Part shown: positions 23,401 to 35,100 of the stretch, piece by piece
Layout of the letters: each line of letters begins with the position of its first letter
Numbering within the stretch: the stretch's first letter is position 1
Source of the DNA: Ceratobasidium sp. AG-K
Lineage: Eukaryota; Basidiomycota; Agaricomycetes; Cantharellales; Ceratobasidiaceae
Direction: 5' to 3'
DNA: 64,000 nt
NCBI GenBank assembly: GCA_037039685.1
Contig: JAWNGF010000003.1
Location: 2,108,001-2,172,000 of the forward strand
The notes under the pieces: generated by a model
Told to the model about the DNA's origin: nothing
The model's database searches: none
The model's input: the letters and a program-made list of their open reading frames with translations, nothing else
Position numbers and translations under genes: made by a program

Positions 23401-26400
23401 TGTTGGATCTCCATATCCAGAAGAGCCAATACCCTCGCATCTACGTGAACCCGGAAATCGCTGTTGATTTGTACACCAGTTGAAAGAACGTCGGCCTCGG
23501 TCGAGGACATGATACTCTGCAAAAACATTATCCTGGTCGATGGGATGTCCAGCTCCAGGGACGTGCGGAAAGCTGTTTCTGATTGGCTCAAAGCGGGGGT
23601 GTCCAAAAAATCGTCTAAGATTGAATCCGAGAGTAGGTCCGGTGTGGAAGACTACCACCGACTGTAAGAGAACGTCCCAAAAAATATTAAGACTTACCCG
23701 AGTGTCAAACTCCGTGACCATCTTGCAAATAAACGGTATACAAGTCGGCGTCAGAGTGACATTCAGCCCATGTTGAATGACCAGCCTGAAGCACGATGTG
23801 TGTTCATAGTCCTGAGCGTCCAGTCGTCGCGTTCGACGCTGGGTATCGCATATATCCTCCAGAGGGTCGTGGAAGGAGGTAGTAGGGTCCTGGATCCCCA
23901 TCAGTGTAAGTAAAGCTTTGAACCGATTCACGCACATGCTTCAGGCAGAAAGTTTCGTGGTCCGCATTGTAGCCACTATGCACAGGCCTATATCGACGAA
24001 GTGCCTGACGGTAATGGTCCACAAAAGGCCACCCTGGTGAGTGCAAGCTTATTTCGTCGTCTATAATCCGCGTTACAAAGGAAAATATACAGCTAGAAAG
24101 GACAACTTACCGCCAAAAGGTACCGCACTACTATTCATACTTGGCTCGTATTCAGTCACGTCATTATCGGACTCGTCCCCCGAGGACATTTCGCCTTTGG
24201 GGGCATGTTTGCGCGTTGGAAACAATGGGATAGGCTTTCCGATCACGACATGTGGAGTAACCGGTCGAGAATTTCTAGCATCCTGGTAAGAGTTGAATCG
24301 TCGATGATATGAAAGCACAGCTTACGCTACTTTGGCATCGCGTGAGGCCTCAGTCATCACTTCGTCTTGCTCTGACCTAAACGAGTCTGCATATTCCTTT
24401 TGCTCGAACAATGATTCGGATCCTGATTCAGCACAAGACTTGTGATCGCCGAAACATTGGGGTATTTTTAGGGGGGATAAATAGGTGAGACCGCCGTGTC
24501 GAGGTACTGAAAACATGTAAGCTGATATGCAAATAAACACATAGTGAAGATAGTACCTTCCGCTGGCGCAGGATTAGGCCCATATAGAAATGCTACACGT
24601 CGTGTTGTTACGTCCTGGGCTTGAAGAAAGTTGACCTGCAGCTGCGTATGTTCTTTCCAACCTAGTGGAGCATCGGTCTTTTCTCCGGCCAGATCCAAAG
24701 ATATGCCAGCGAGCTCGAACCACGTCTGATGAAACCCTGTGATTCGTTGGAGAACACGAGCATTGATTGAGGGTAAATCGAAACGCATACACGATGCATA
24801 CGCTGAGTGAGGACGGTCGGTGAGTTGTACAGAGAAACCCTTCGATAACGAAAAGTGAAGCAAGGAATCTTGCAAAACTTGGCCACTGACTGACGTTCCA
24901 TCATCGATGATAGTTCCTAATCCGACTGTCACGTCTATCAGGGGACATTTCACCCTCAAAAATGTAACATCGGGAGCCACAGGGGGTGTGAAGTCAGTCG
25001 ACGGAGCGTTGAAATCGTCCGAGAAATTGATCCGAAAGGCACGAACTGCTGCCAGAAGTCCGACGACTGAGGATATTGATAGCCGACCGCTAAGTTCGCC
25101 AAGCAAGATCTCCCATATGCATACGTATGTTTCTACTTCTGGTGGGGGTCCAAAAAGCCGGTTTGCAGTAATATCGAGGCCTATGAGAAGTGGTTCATGA
25201 AACAGCAAAACATCAAACTGTGCGAACTATTACCTTCAATCTTCAACCAGTCCTTATTCTCCAGCTCTTGAACGCGAGTTTTGTCGACGGCCAACTCGAG
25301 ACTCTCCGCAACGGCAAGCACGAACGGGCTGACGTTGAGCGACATCTCTGTTTTACGAGGCGATTAGATGTCTGCTAAGCAATACTGGCTCCGCTTACCC
25401 ATTCCATACTCGTGTGAGCGCAATATGAGCTGCAAGTCTGCAAGGTCGAGTGATGCGACTCCCCGGCAATCGTACACCTCTTGTGGGAGTATGAGCAGGC
25501 TATCCGACACCGACAACCCCATGTCGACCTCAAAGGGATTTGACTGCCAAATTCAAATCGGAATTAAATTATGGTTCAACTATAGCGGTATGGGCTCGGC
25601 TCACCTGTCCCTCCCTATACTTCTCACGCACGGGATCGCCAATGTTTTGGCTATGTAGTTTGGTGAAGAATTCATTGCGCATAGTAAAATTCGTGAACAT
25701 TCCAAACTGACCCCCACTAGTTAGTTTTTAGGGTGAATAGATTTCGCCTCACTTACGTAGTTCTCCTTCACTACCATAAGGTACCGAATCACCCAGCCAA
25801 ACGCCTTGAATAAAATACCATTGGTCTAAATAATGTAGGTAAGGCAGCGTTCAGGGTCAAACGCGCTACACTTGCCTCGATGTCTAGTCTCAGGCGATCC
25901 ACTGCATCAGGACGCACTTCGGCATAGGAGGTATAAGAGCCAGAAACCGACAAGAACTTGATGTTCCCGATGTCCGAGGTGCGAGGAGTTGCAAAGGCAC
26001 TATGGGTATTCCACTTGGGCATCGACAAAGCCAGACTCAAGCCCGGTACTGTAACAGTGAAGGGTGTAGTGGAAAACTCTGGACGATATTCATTGGATAA
26101 TATCGATGCCTCTGTTGTCAACGTTTGCCCAGTAAGTGACAAGATACCTGGTCCAAAGGATAAGTCGAAATTGGAGGCACCACTAACAAACGAGGCTTAC
26201 AGTTGTCCACATGAGAAAGTGGCCAATCAATGATGTTATGGTCGTTGGCATACAAATCCAGTCGATAGTTTTCTAGCGTGATTCCTAGAGCGTAGATTGT
26301 TGGTACAAAGCGATTATACTCTTCGGCGTTCAATTTCCTAGCTTCCTCTACGGATACGGGAAATTCTGTGGCGCTAATCCAGTCTTTGGTGATATCGGAA

Positions 26401-28686
26401 ACGAGATTGATGTGGTCGCGCAGAAGTTTAATATTCGACTTCCCTAACTTGACTTCAATATCCCATTTTCGCTCTGCATTCCACCCGTGGGGGCTTGGCA
26501 TAATAGCGCGTATGGCACATTGGTCGGCTCGCAAGAATTCGACCTGGTTGACGCTGGAAAAGGCAGTAATCTTCTTCAAGTCTGCTTCAAGTATCGCCGT
26601 GTATCCTTCGCGGGACGCTACCATGGGGAGTGTGTATTTGACGAACGAGTCAGCTTCCACGCGTAAATCCAACCAACCGAATCGCCGATGCTTTCTACGC
26701 TGTGCATCGAGGTCCCCAAACCCATCATAATGCCAATCCTAGAGTCCAGATTAATATACTCTCAGGTAACAATTACCTGAAACCCTACCTTGGAAAGCTC
26801 GCGTGTTGGAACTCGCAGCTTGACCTCATCCCGAAACCGTATTGATACACGCATCGAAACGCATTGCCTATACTCGCCAGACTTCAGTGGAGTAGTTGGC
26901 TGAGTATTTTGGTAAGTGGATGGTGCCATCATCTGCTGCCAGTGCGCGCTAAAGTATTCTCCTGGTCACCGGAGAACAACACAGAATCATTCGGGGTGCA
27001 TACCGTTGACGATCGGTCCAAGGTCCATAAGTGATAGTCCCAGGTCCTCCATGTAACTCCAATTCAATTCCCCATTCAGGCGCCTCGTCCCCGTTCCCGA
27101 TATCGACCATCTCAGTAGGCATTGGTTTCGCATGGTGAGGTACCTTGCCTGGTACAAATTCAACCTTGCATGCATTAAGAATTGGTCGGGTTTAACGTAC
27201 CTGCGACGTCCGCATAGTATACTAAGTTCAGCGCTGGCGTATCCAACAAGCACGTCACTTTGGCGTACTCTGGCTCGTGTAATATCCCGGTCTTCTCGCT
27301 GCTCTCGTTATTGGTATGATACCTAGCTAACCCGCCCCATTTCGCCTGGTGTTGGGAGTGGGCGGAGATACTGGTCATAGTGGGAGCTGAAAAGGGAAGG
27401 TGCAACTGGCCGGCAAGCCGGTGGAACGTCTCAAACGAAAACGAAGGCGGCGACACAGATTCGCTCGAACTAAACACGACTCATCAAGCTCAAAACCGCG
27501 ACCATTCAATATAAAACCAACCTGCGGCCTTGGAGGTGCTCTAGAACTTCTTTCCCTCGATCCAGCATTCTTTGACTATAATCCGGATTGGTGCGTGTGA
27601 TAATCTTTACTCGACCGAACTGGATGTCATATATTTGTTTGTACTCGTCAAGCTTGGAACGCGACTGGGAATAGACAATCGTTAATCTCACAAACGCCCT
27701 ACACGCTAACTGCATACCTGAGAAACCCCATACGTCCCGTTGCCACTAGCGAGATCCATAATCAAAATCGACGGAGTCGAATCGTTTCCGATGACCAAGG
27801 CACCTTTGCGTATCTCCAGTCCCACTGGCAGAATTTCGTTGAAATCTATCTCTGGCATGCGAACTCGCCAGGCGGCATTCCTCAGCCTGTTCCATATTCC
27901 ATTGTTCTCGTTCAATGAAGATGCACGAGACGTAGACGACGGCGCCGGAGGGTATGTTGGGGCCTGAGCCGAGCGGGGAATGCCTTCGTGAGCTGGTTCG
28001 TTCATGTCTGGTTCAAGAACATCAGGAACTCCAAGCTTTTCGATAATGGCGTTGTAAGATGGAGTTCGATTATATATAAACCATTCAACTCCCTCCAAAA
28101 ACACATGTACTCGACAAGGCAAGTCGGTGTCCTTTTGGTTTTGGCTGGATTCTTTGAGAACGGCGTGGTCAATAACGCGGCTGTGGTTAAGTGCTAAATC
28201 TCACATACTCTCAGGTTCAGCGCCAGCAGTATGGTCATACTGTATATCCTCTCCCTCCCGTGTTCTCCAAAGCCAGTAACGCCATGTAATATGGCAATGA
28301 AGCACACGGACAGACATGTTACTCGAGTGGTATTGAACATCTTTAAGAAACACTCGGCCAGCCAAGAAAGCAAACTGAATAGATTCTGCAGAGGTTCTAT
28401 GCGTCAGCGCTGCTTCACTCCCAAGTAAGTAAAGTACTTACGACATTCGATCCACATATTATACCTTTTCCACCATAAAAAGCGCAGACCGCGGCCAAGC
28501 ATCCATCCTAGGAAGCGGTTCCAATAGAAAATAAAAAATGATACAAGTATAACTATTACGATGCATAATACAAGTAAAAGCCTGTACGAGACGTTAGATT
28601 CACAAGACCCGCCAGAATCTCAGAACCCACCAGTTCAAACTCCGAATGCTGAACGCAGGCACTAGAATCTGAGGTGTTATAGCCAT
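17459..28686 (-). CDS. CSF1: CSF1/BLTP1 bridge-like lipid-transfer protein
   Basis: A giant minus-strand gene of about 11.2 kb. Exon 1 starts at ATG 28686 (MAITPQILVPAFSIRSLNW) and is spliced to a membrane span (LLLVLCIVIVILVSFFIFYW) followed by NRFLGWMLGRGLRF. The next exons have the characteristic Csf1 N-terminal pattern: VRVLHCHITWRYWLWR, then EGVEWFIYNRTPSYNAI near 28100, then KLDEYKQIYDIQFGRVKI. Long open exons follow: 26672-26118, 25208-24468, 23606-21915, 21911-20796 and 20415-19036. The family forms a long lipid-conducting rod anchored by an N-terminal span at the ER and bridging organelles; yeast Csf1 is tied to lipid adaptation in the cold and GPI-anchor synthesis. At the C-terminus (17530-17510) the conserved reading changes frame at a run of four Gs (17524-17527). 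Reading through without one base would continue from HEYTTLP to IEEIMNVLLEVYSKQL. Exons in 18260-17700 are also not fully resolved. Family call is from remembered consensus, not alignment. Confidence 0.8.
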
Positions 28687-29181
28687 GTTGTTGGAAGCAT
28701 GCCAAGTGTGGCCGCTAGTCAAGGGTGCAAGTGTTGGGAACTCGCGATGCAAATGAGGTGACGATGGTGGTGGTCACAAGTGACTTGAAGCGGGGTTTGC
28801 TTGTGTCACGTGACCTTCAAGGCCCACGATGGCGCTACCACTTCACTATAACCGTAGCTTAATCCCTATCGTACTTTGCTTAGAATCGAATGGCCTGAGT
28901 GCTTGCGTCGTCACGATGCAGAGTTATATATGCTACATACAGACTAAGTACGCCAATCGTGAATCTCTAATCTCAACTTGCTTTGGCACTGCGGCCTTTT
29001 TTGCGCCAGTCATTAGTGTGACGGAACAGTTTAAGGCATTTCCATAGTAGGTATTAAAGGTTTTACACTAAAACTCAGAACCCACAAGACTATATGAGAA
29101 GCCACAGTCAGAAAGCCCGCGCTCAGTCGACTCCTAGATCCTCGTAGCAAGCGGCATCAGCTGATTGTCCAAGTCTAGTCA
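28687..29181. other. 5' flank of CSF1; no gene seen
   Basis: Between the CSF1 start and the large inverted repeat I find no coding exon. Open frames here are short and unlike any family I know. Confidence 0.4.
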
Positions 29182-31375
29182 AGTTTCTTACCCTTGGCGT
29201 TGTACCAAAGTGCCCCGCCTCTCCTGCCAGACCCAGGACGATCGCCCGACCCACTTGGACACAAGCTATTTGCTTGGTGTCAGCCCCAGGTCCTGGCCCA
29301 TCATCCCATTCCGACTCGAAGAAGTCCCATTGGCTGGCGCCCTCCCTCCTCGGACGCAGCTTCTGGTCATTCGAGCACCTTGTAACGGTCGTCGGTTGTC
29401 GAGCCATGCTTGCCGTCCCATGCAGAGCGTACCGTAGGTCACACATCTGCCCCAGGACAGCGAGCCCCAGCTCACAACTACAAGTGCCGTCGAGGGCTGT
29501 GCTTGGGATATCCCGCGAGAGAGTGTACGACAGAGCACACTGCTACGTCAATACGCAAGAAACAAGTGGGTAGGATGAAGGGAATACAAGTTGCTGTCCG
29601 GCTGGAGGCGAGCATCAGTAGAGCGGAACGGAGGCGTACACAACACTTGCCCATGACTGCGAGGACTCGAAGCTGACCAAGTCACACAAGTCGACATCGT
29701 TGGCGCTGAGAGGTAGAGTAGAGTGAATGGCTTGGCGAGAATGAGAAGTTAAACTTGAGTGGAGGAGCATGGAGGGGGATTAGTGGTGTCGACCCAGGCT
29801 CTGCCAGGGATGTACTTATAGCTTGCTGTGGGTAGTTTAGGGCAAGCCAATGCTCAGGAGCTTGGTCATATGCGAGGCCATTGGGGCTGCTTGCGGATGA
29901 TGGCCGAGCGGGAGCAACTTAGGCCATAGGAGGTAGTATATAGTAATCAATCAGCTCCATAGAGAGAGTACACTGGCCATTTCAGCTCGTGAGGGGCTGT
30001 AGCTTTTGCCGGAGAGTCGGAGGATCACTGACCCGGCAAGTGTAGATTGTGCCTTGTCAGATGGTGGGGTCGCTGTTGGAGCACCAACAAGTTATGTTCG
30101 AATCAAAGGTCGAGTTGGGGCGCATATAGTACACGTCGGCAATGATAAAACAAGCCTAAGCCTTGCTGCATAGCAGGTGCAAGCGCACCCTCCCATTCGC
30201 TCTATCTATGGTTGAGAGCTCCGACCGGCCATATAGCCACCAATCCCCCCCCCCTACCCTTGTTACTCTAACTAGGTTGGGACAACGCGTGATTATTCTG
30301 ATTAACAGAGTCCAGAATCGCCAAGGGGCCCCTGGTGTACAGTTCAACCATAGATAGAGCAAATGGGAGAGTGCGCTTGCACCCGCTATGCGGCAAGGCT
30401 TAGGCTTGTTTTATCATTGCCGACGTGTACTATATGCGCCCCAACTCCGCCTTTGATTTGAACATAACTTGTCGGTGCTCCAACGGCGACCCCACCATCT
30501 GACGAGGCACAATCTACACTTGCCAAGTCAGTAATCCTCCAACTCTCCGACAAAATCTACAGCCCCTCACGAGCTGAAATGACCAGTGTACTCTCTCTAT
30601 GGAGCTGATTGATTATTATATACTACCTCCTATGGCCTAAGTTGCTCCCACTTGGCCATCGTCCGCAAGCAGCCCCAACGGCCTCTCATATGACCAAGCT
30701 CCTGAGCATCAGCTTGCTCTAAACTACCCACAGCAAGCTATAAGTACACCCCTGGCAGAGCCTGGGTCAACACCACCAATCCCCCTCCACCCTCCTCCAC
30801 TCAAGTTTAACTTCTCATTCTCGCCAAGCTATTCACTCTACTCTACCTCTCAGCACCGACAATGTCAACTTGTGCAACTTGGTTAGCTTTGAGTCCTTGC
30901 AGTCATGGGCAAGTGTTGTGTATGCCTCTGTTCCACTCTACTGACACTTGCCTCCAGCCGGACAGCAACTTGTATTCCCTTCATCCTACCCACTTGTTTC
31001 TCGCGTATTGACGTAGTAGTGCGCTCTGTTGTACGCTCTCTTGCGAGATATCCCAAGCACAGCCCTTGACGGCACTTGTAGTTGTGAGCTGGGGCTTGCT
31101 GTCCTGGGGCAGATGTGTGACCTACAGTACGCTCTGCATGGGACGGTGAGCATGGCTCCACGACCATTGCGAGGTGCTCAAATGACCAGAAGCTGCGTCC
31201 AAGGAGGGAGGGCGCCAGCCAATGGGACTTCTTTGAGTCGGAATGGGACAATAGGCCAGGACCTGGGGCTGACAGCGAGCAAATAGCTTGTGTCCGAGTG
31301 GGTCAGGCAATCGTCCTGGGTCTGGCAGGAGAGGCGGGGCACTTTGGTACAACGCCAGGGGTAAGAAACTCTGTC
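29182..31375. repeat. Large foldback inverted repeat (~1.03-kb arms)
   Basis: The left arm (about 29182-30215) is the imperfect reverse complement of the right arm (about 30345-31375), with a spacer near 130 bp. Anchors: GCTCTATCTATGGTTGA at about 30199-30215 pairs with CAACCATAGATAGAGC at about 30345-30360; GTTGTACCAAAGTGCCCCGC at about 29201 pairs with its complement near 31350; AGTTTCTTACCC at 29182-29193 pairs near 31375. Arms differ by scattered substitutions, mostly of transition type by eye. Open frames in the arms mirror each other and are not protein-like. The spacer holds a run of Cs (about 30246-30255). No transposase is seen, so this is a non-autonomous foldback element or an inverted duplication. 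No target-site duplication was identified. Confidence 0.8.
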
Positions 31376-31965
31376 TGATAATTCAGGAGCCATGCTAACC
31401 TGAGTACTTATTACTAGATCCTGCCTCCCAAACTATAGCTCTTCTGTTACCCTTAAATGTTGATTGTTACTATGTATTCAGTGTCTGAAACAATCTCTAT
31501 ATATCAATTTTCATAAACCTGCCTCCCGCAATCCAAAGAATTATTATAACTAATCCACCTTCATGTGGGCTGAGCGGGTGGTGTATGTGGTTTGGGGGAT
31601 GTCACAGGCTGAAATCCCTGAATCACAGTGGCTCGGCCGCTTGTAATGGCTTTAAGTGTGCAACTTGTTCAGATCAAGAATGTGCAAATGGTATTTAAAT
31701 CACAACCCTTATCTAATTCTCTGACCTACGCACGTGGACTGCAAAGGCTGATTGGCCTTTTGTGTATCAATGCGCTAAGTGCCGTACAAGTATGTACCAC
31801 TGAAAATACGCAAGACGCTAATAGGGGAACTCCCCAAACCACCCAGATACGTTACATCTCATCAATGTGCCCCATTTATGTACTATACTAGCGTCACGTA
31901 TAACTTACTCGGACATCAGACATATCCGAATGTTGCAGAACCACCTTCATAGGTTTGATTGAGGG
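31376..31965. other. Spacer between inverted repeat and LINE
   Basis: AT-rich stretch with only short open frames (for example 31628-31891) and no recognisable protein. The 3' insertion point of the LINE follows. Confidence 0.4.
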
Positions 31966-32156
31966 ACATGTGACCCGGAATTTTATTTTTATTTTTATTT
32001 TTTGCATACGTTATATTGGCTACAAGAACACAAGGTCTAACTGCCAAGAAGAAACCAAGACAACTATACGAAGGTAAAGAAGAGTAGTGAAGTGGCTAGT
32101 AGATGTATGTTAAGTGGGTGCCGTGGGCGCAGTAAGTAAACACAACAACAACCAGA

Positions 32157-35100
32157 CTATTTGATGAACGCAGACAAGCAAGAAATAAAAAGCATGATGG
32201 CCAAGAGGCCTTCAGCTTTGCCAAATAGGGCATTAAAGGAGAGGAACAAGGAGGCCTTGTGCAGGATCCTGCACTCATTGTCATGGCATGGGCAATCAAT
32301 TAAGATGTGCCGTACCGTTTGCACCCCCACCTTGCCGCAAGGGCAACCAGTGTCCTCCAAGGGCACAAAACATTGGTAATATTCACCAAAGAACCCATGA
32401 CTGAGAACGGCCTGAGCACAACGAGTGAGGGTCAAACAGGGAGCTTTGGCGGTAGCAGGGGCACGGAGCAAGGGGTGTAGTTTCCAGGTGGGTGGTCAAG
32501 GGAGAGTGTGAAGGACATGGTTGGAGTGCTGCGACGCATTCCACGACCGTGTCCAGTCCCTGACCACCTGAGTCTTGGAACAAGCCCGAGCCCAGGTTAT
32601 GGTGTGATGAAAGAAGGGGGTAGGGGGCGCAAGTCTGCCCTGTTCAGCCAGGATGTTGGTGCGTTCATTGCCAGCAATGCCAGTGTGTCCAGGGATCCAT
32701 AGGATCTTGACCAAAGTGTCGGGGTAGCAAGTGAGAAAGTCATCAACTGCCTTACAGAAGACAATCAAGGCGCTTTGGCATGAATGTTGAGAGAGATTGG
32801 CAATGGTTTGGATGGCAGCAATATTATTGACACAGAAGACTAGTTTGGGAGGGGCTGGAACAGAAGCAAGCAAGTTAACTGAGAATGCAGCAGACGCAAG
32901 CGCCCACATCTCTGCATCATAAACTTCAGCCTTGCGGCCTAAGCCCAGACACTTAGCCTTGATTTTGTGACCATAATGGTTGATAGAGTACCTGGACCCA
33001 ACACAACTGATACCTCGGATGACACGTTTGGACCCGTCTGAGTAACAGACTAACAAACTGTTGGAATTGGCTGACCTGATGTGATTCAGCTGTTCTGAGA
33101 TGAACACCTTACGTTCTTCCTTGGTGGCATTTAGCTTGGGGATGTGCACAGACAACCAGTCGCCCCAAGGATGTGGAGAATCCCAAGGTGCAACTAGGTA
33201 TGGAAAGATGTGTTTGGTGTCAGGGTGTGACATCCCAGCAAGTCAGTGGATGATGGTAGGTTTGTTATGGATACTGACTTCCATTGGTGTCTATACTTAG
33301 TCTAAACTCACTATATCCAAGGATCGGAAAATGTACGAAATATGTCTCGTTTTGTATTGCCTGTAACGAATGTGTTTCGACTTGCATTGTATATACGAGA
33401 ATGCGAATCGATACTTCTGATGTTTCTCTATCAGTCGTGACCTTCAGCAACTTGAACGACTTGGAATTCATTAAGTTACAAATTGTTTAAATTTAATCAA
33501 TTTGTACCTTCGTAAAATACAAGTATTTCTGGTATATCGTCCGACTTGCCGAACCGATAGACTTAATTTCTTTTGCGCTCACTAACGCACAGCCTCGCAC
33601 ATGTATCGGCGGAGTTTCATGTATTTCCGTACAGCGGCTTCGGAGATATTCTCTTATCAGTGTTCAAATATCAATAGGCACATGATCCATACTTTGAACA
33701 CAGCATATCTCCACAACTACTGCATGGAATTCCACGATCAGACTTGCGTTGGAGTCGCACTGCCTTGCTCTATTTTTGTAGATAGTCTCTATTTAGTAGT
33801 TTCCGTGTTCTGGAAAGCTCTTGCAGAACGGCCACATGCATAGCCACACTATGTATGGAGTTTGTACCTTTAATATGTACTTTGAGCAGCACTGCATGAT
33901 CTAACTATAGCCACAGAGCTATTCTTAGGCTACTCCACACTACCTAGTGGTCTGGAAATTCTAGTTAGAATATGTGCACTTGAGTATTCATACCTGTGCA
34001 CTCTAAGGTATATAAACTGGCCTCTGAGAGCCTCCAGAGATCACCTCTCAATTTACTTTCAATACATCTTTACCAAGTTTATCACTTGTGTGACAGCTTT
34101 ACAGCTTATTCTAAGACCTAAAGCAGTTCTCCCAATAACACTCCTTAATTGTTGAGTTTAACTCCAATTAAGTTGCAGTTGAGGTTGAGATAACTTTAAG
34201 AGTTCTACAGTAAGCACTAAGCACTGCACTACAGATACTTGTGTTAGAGAAGTATATTAAGTATTAACTTGATTCTAGCAATCAGGGGGGATATCTTAAA
34301 TACAACTCATAGGGAACCTTGCCTTGTAGCATTGCTCAAACAGTTGTAGCTTAAGTGTACCTCTACAGTTAAGAAAGATATATTGTCTTTAGTAACAAAT
34401 ACTGTTAGTAACAGCATATTAGTGCCCTCTGAGGATCTAGTAAAGTTTACTTTACCCTCTGGCTCCATAAAGTTGTGATACAGACAAAGTATATTCTATA
34501 CTTTAGGATATATTTATACTGAACCATAACAAGGTTGAGTAGGGTTAGGTCATTGAGGGTGAGGAACCTCTGGGTTGTGGGTATCCCAAGATTCAGGTAG
34601 GTGTTGGGCAAGTTGAGATGCAGGTGGGAGAGTGCGGAGACAATTTGCTACATTTTTGGAAAGACAACGCAGTGCAAGGGGGATGGGTAGGATAGAAGCA
34701 AGATGCTCCATGGCAGGGGCTGGGGACGTCCTGAAGGCACCAAGCAGCCAGCGGAGACCAACATTTTGGGCTTTGATGAGGGGCTTGTAGAGATAGGTTT
34801 GACGCAACCCAGTGTACCAGAGAGGGGACCTGTATGTAAGGACAGGCATGACACATGTCTTGTAAAGAAGGCGAGTGTGAGCAGTGGAGATGCCGCGGAC
34901 ACAGTTGGCAAGAATCCAAAGACTGGCAATCACCAAGAGACCTTTGGTGGCCATCTTCTTCACATGATCCCAGAAATCAAGACGACAATCTAAGAAGAAC
35001 CCAAGCCAGCGCATGGAGGGCAGTGCACAAACAATGTGGGTGGCTCCATTGGGTTGATCCAGAGTGATGTCAGGGTTGGAAGACATGGCCGCCTTGTTTT

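Noticed and set aside
29165..29676. Several overlapping open frames (for example 29274-29573) in the left arm of the inverted repeat
   Set aside because: They recur mirrored in the right arm in different frames, have repeat-like composition and match no family; they are by-products of the repeat.
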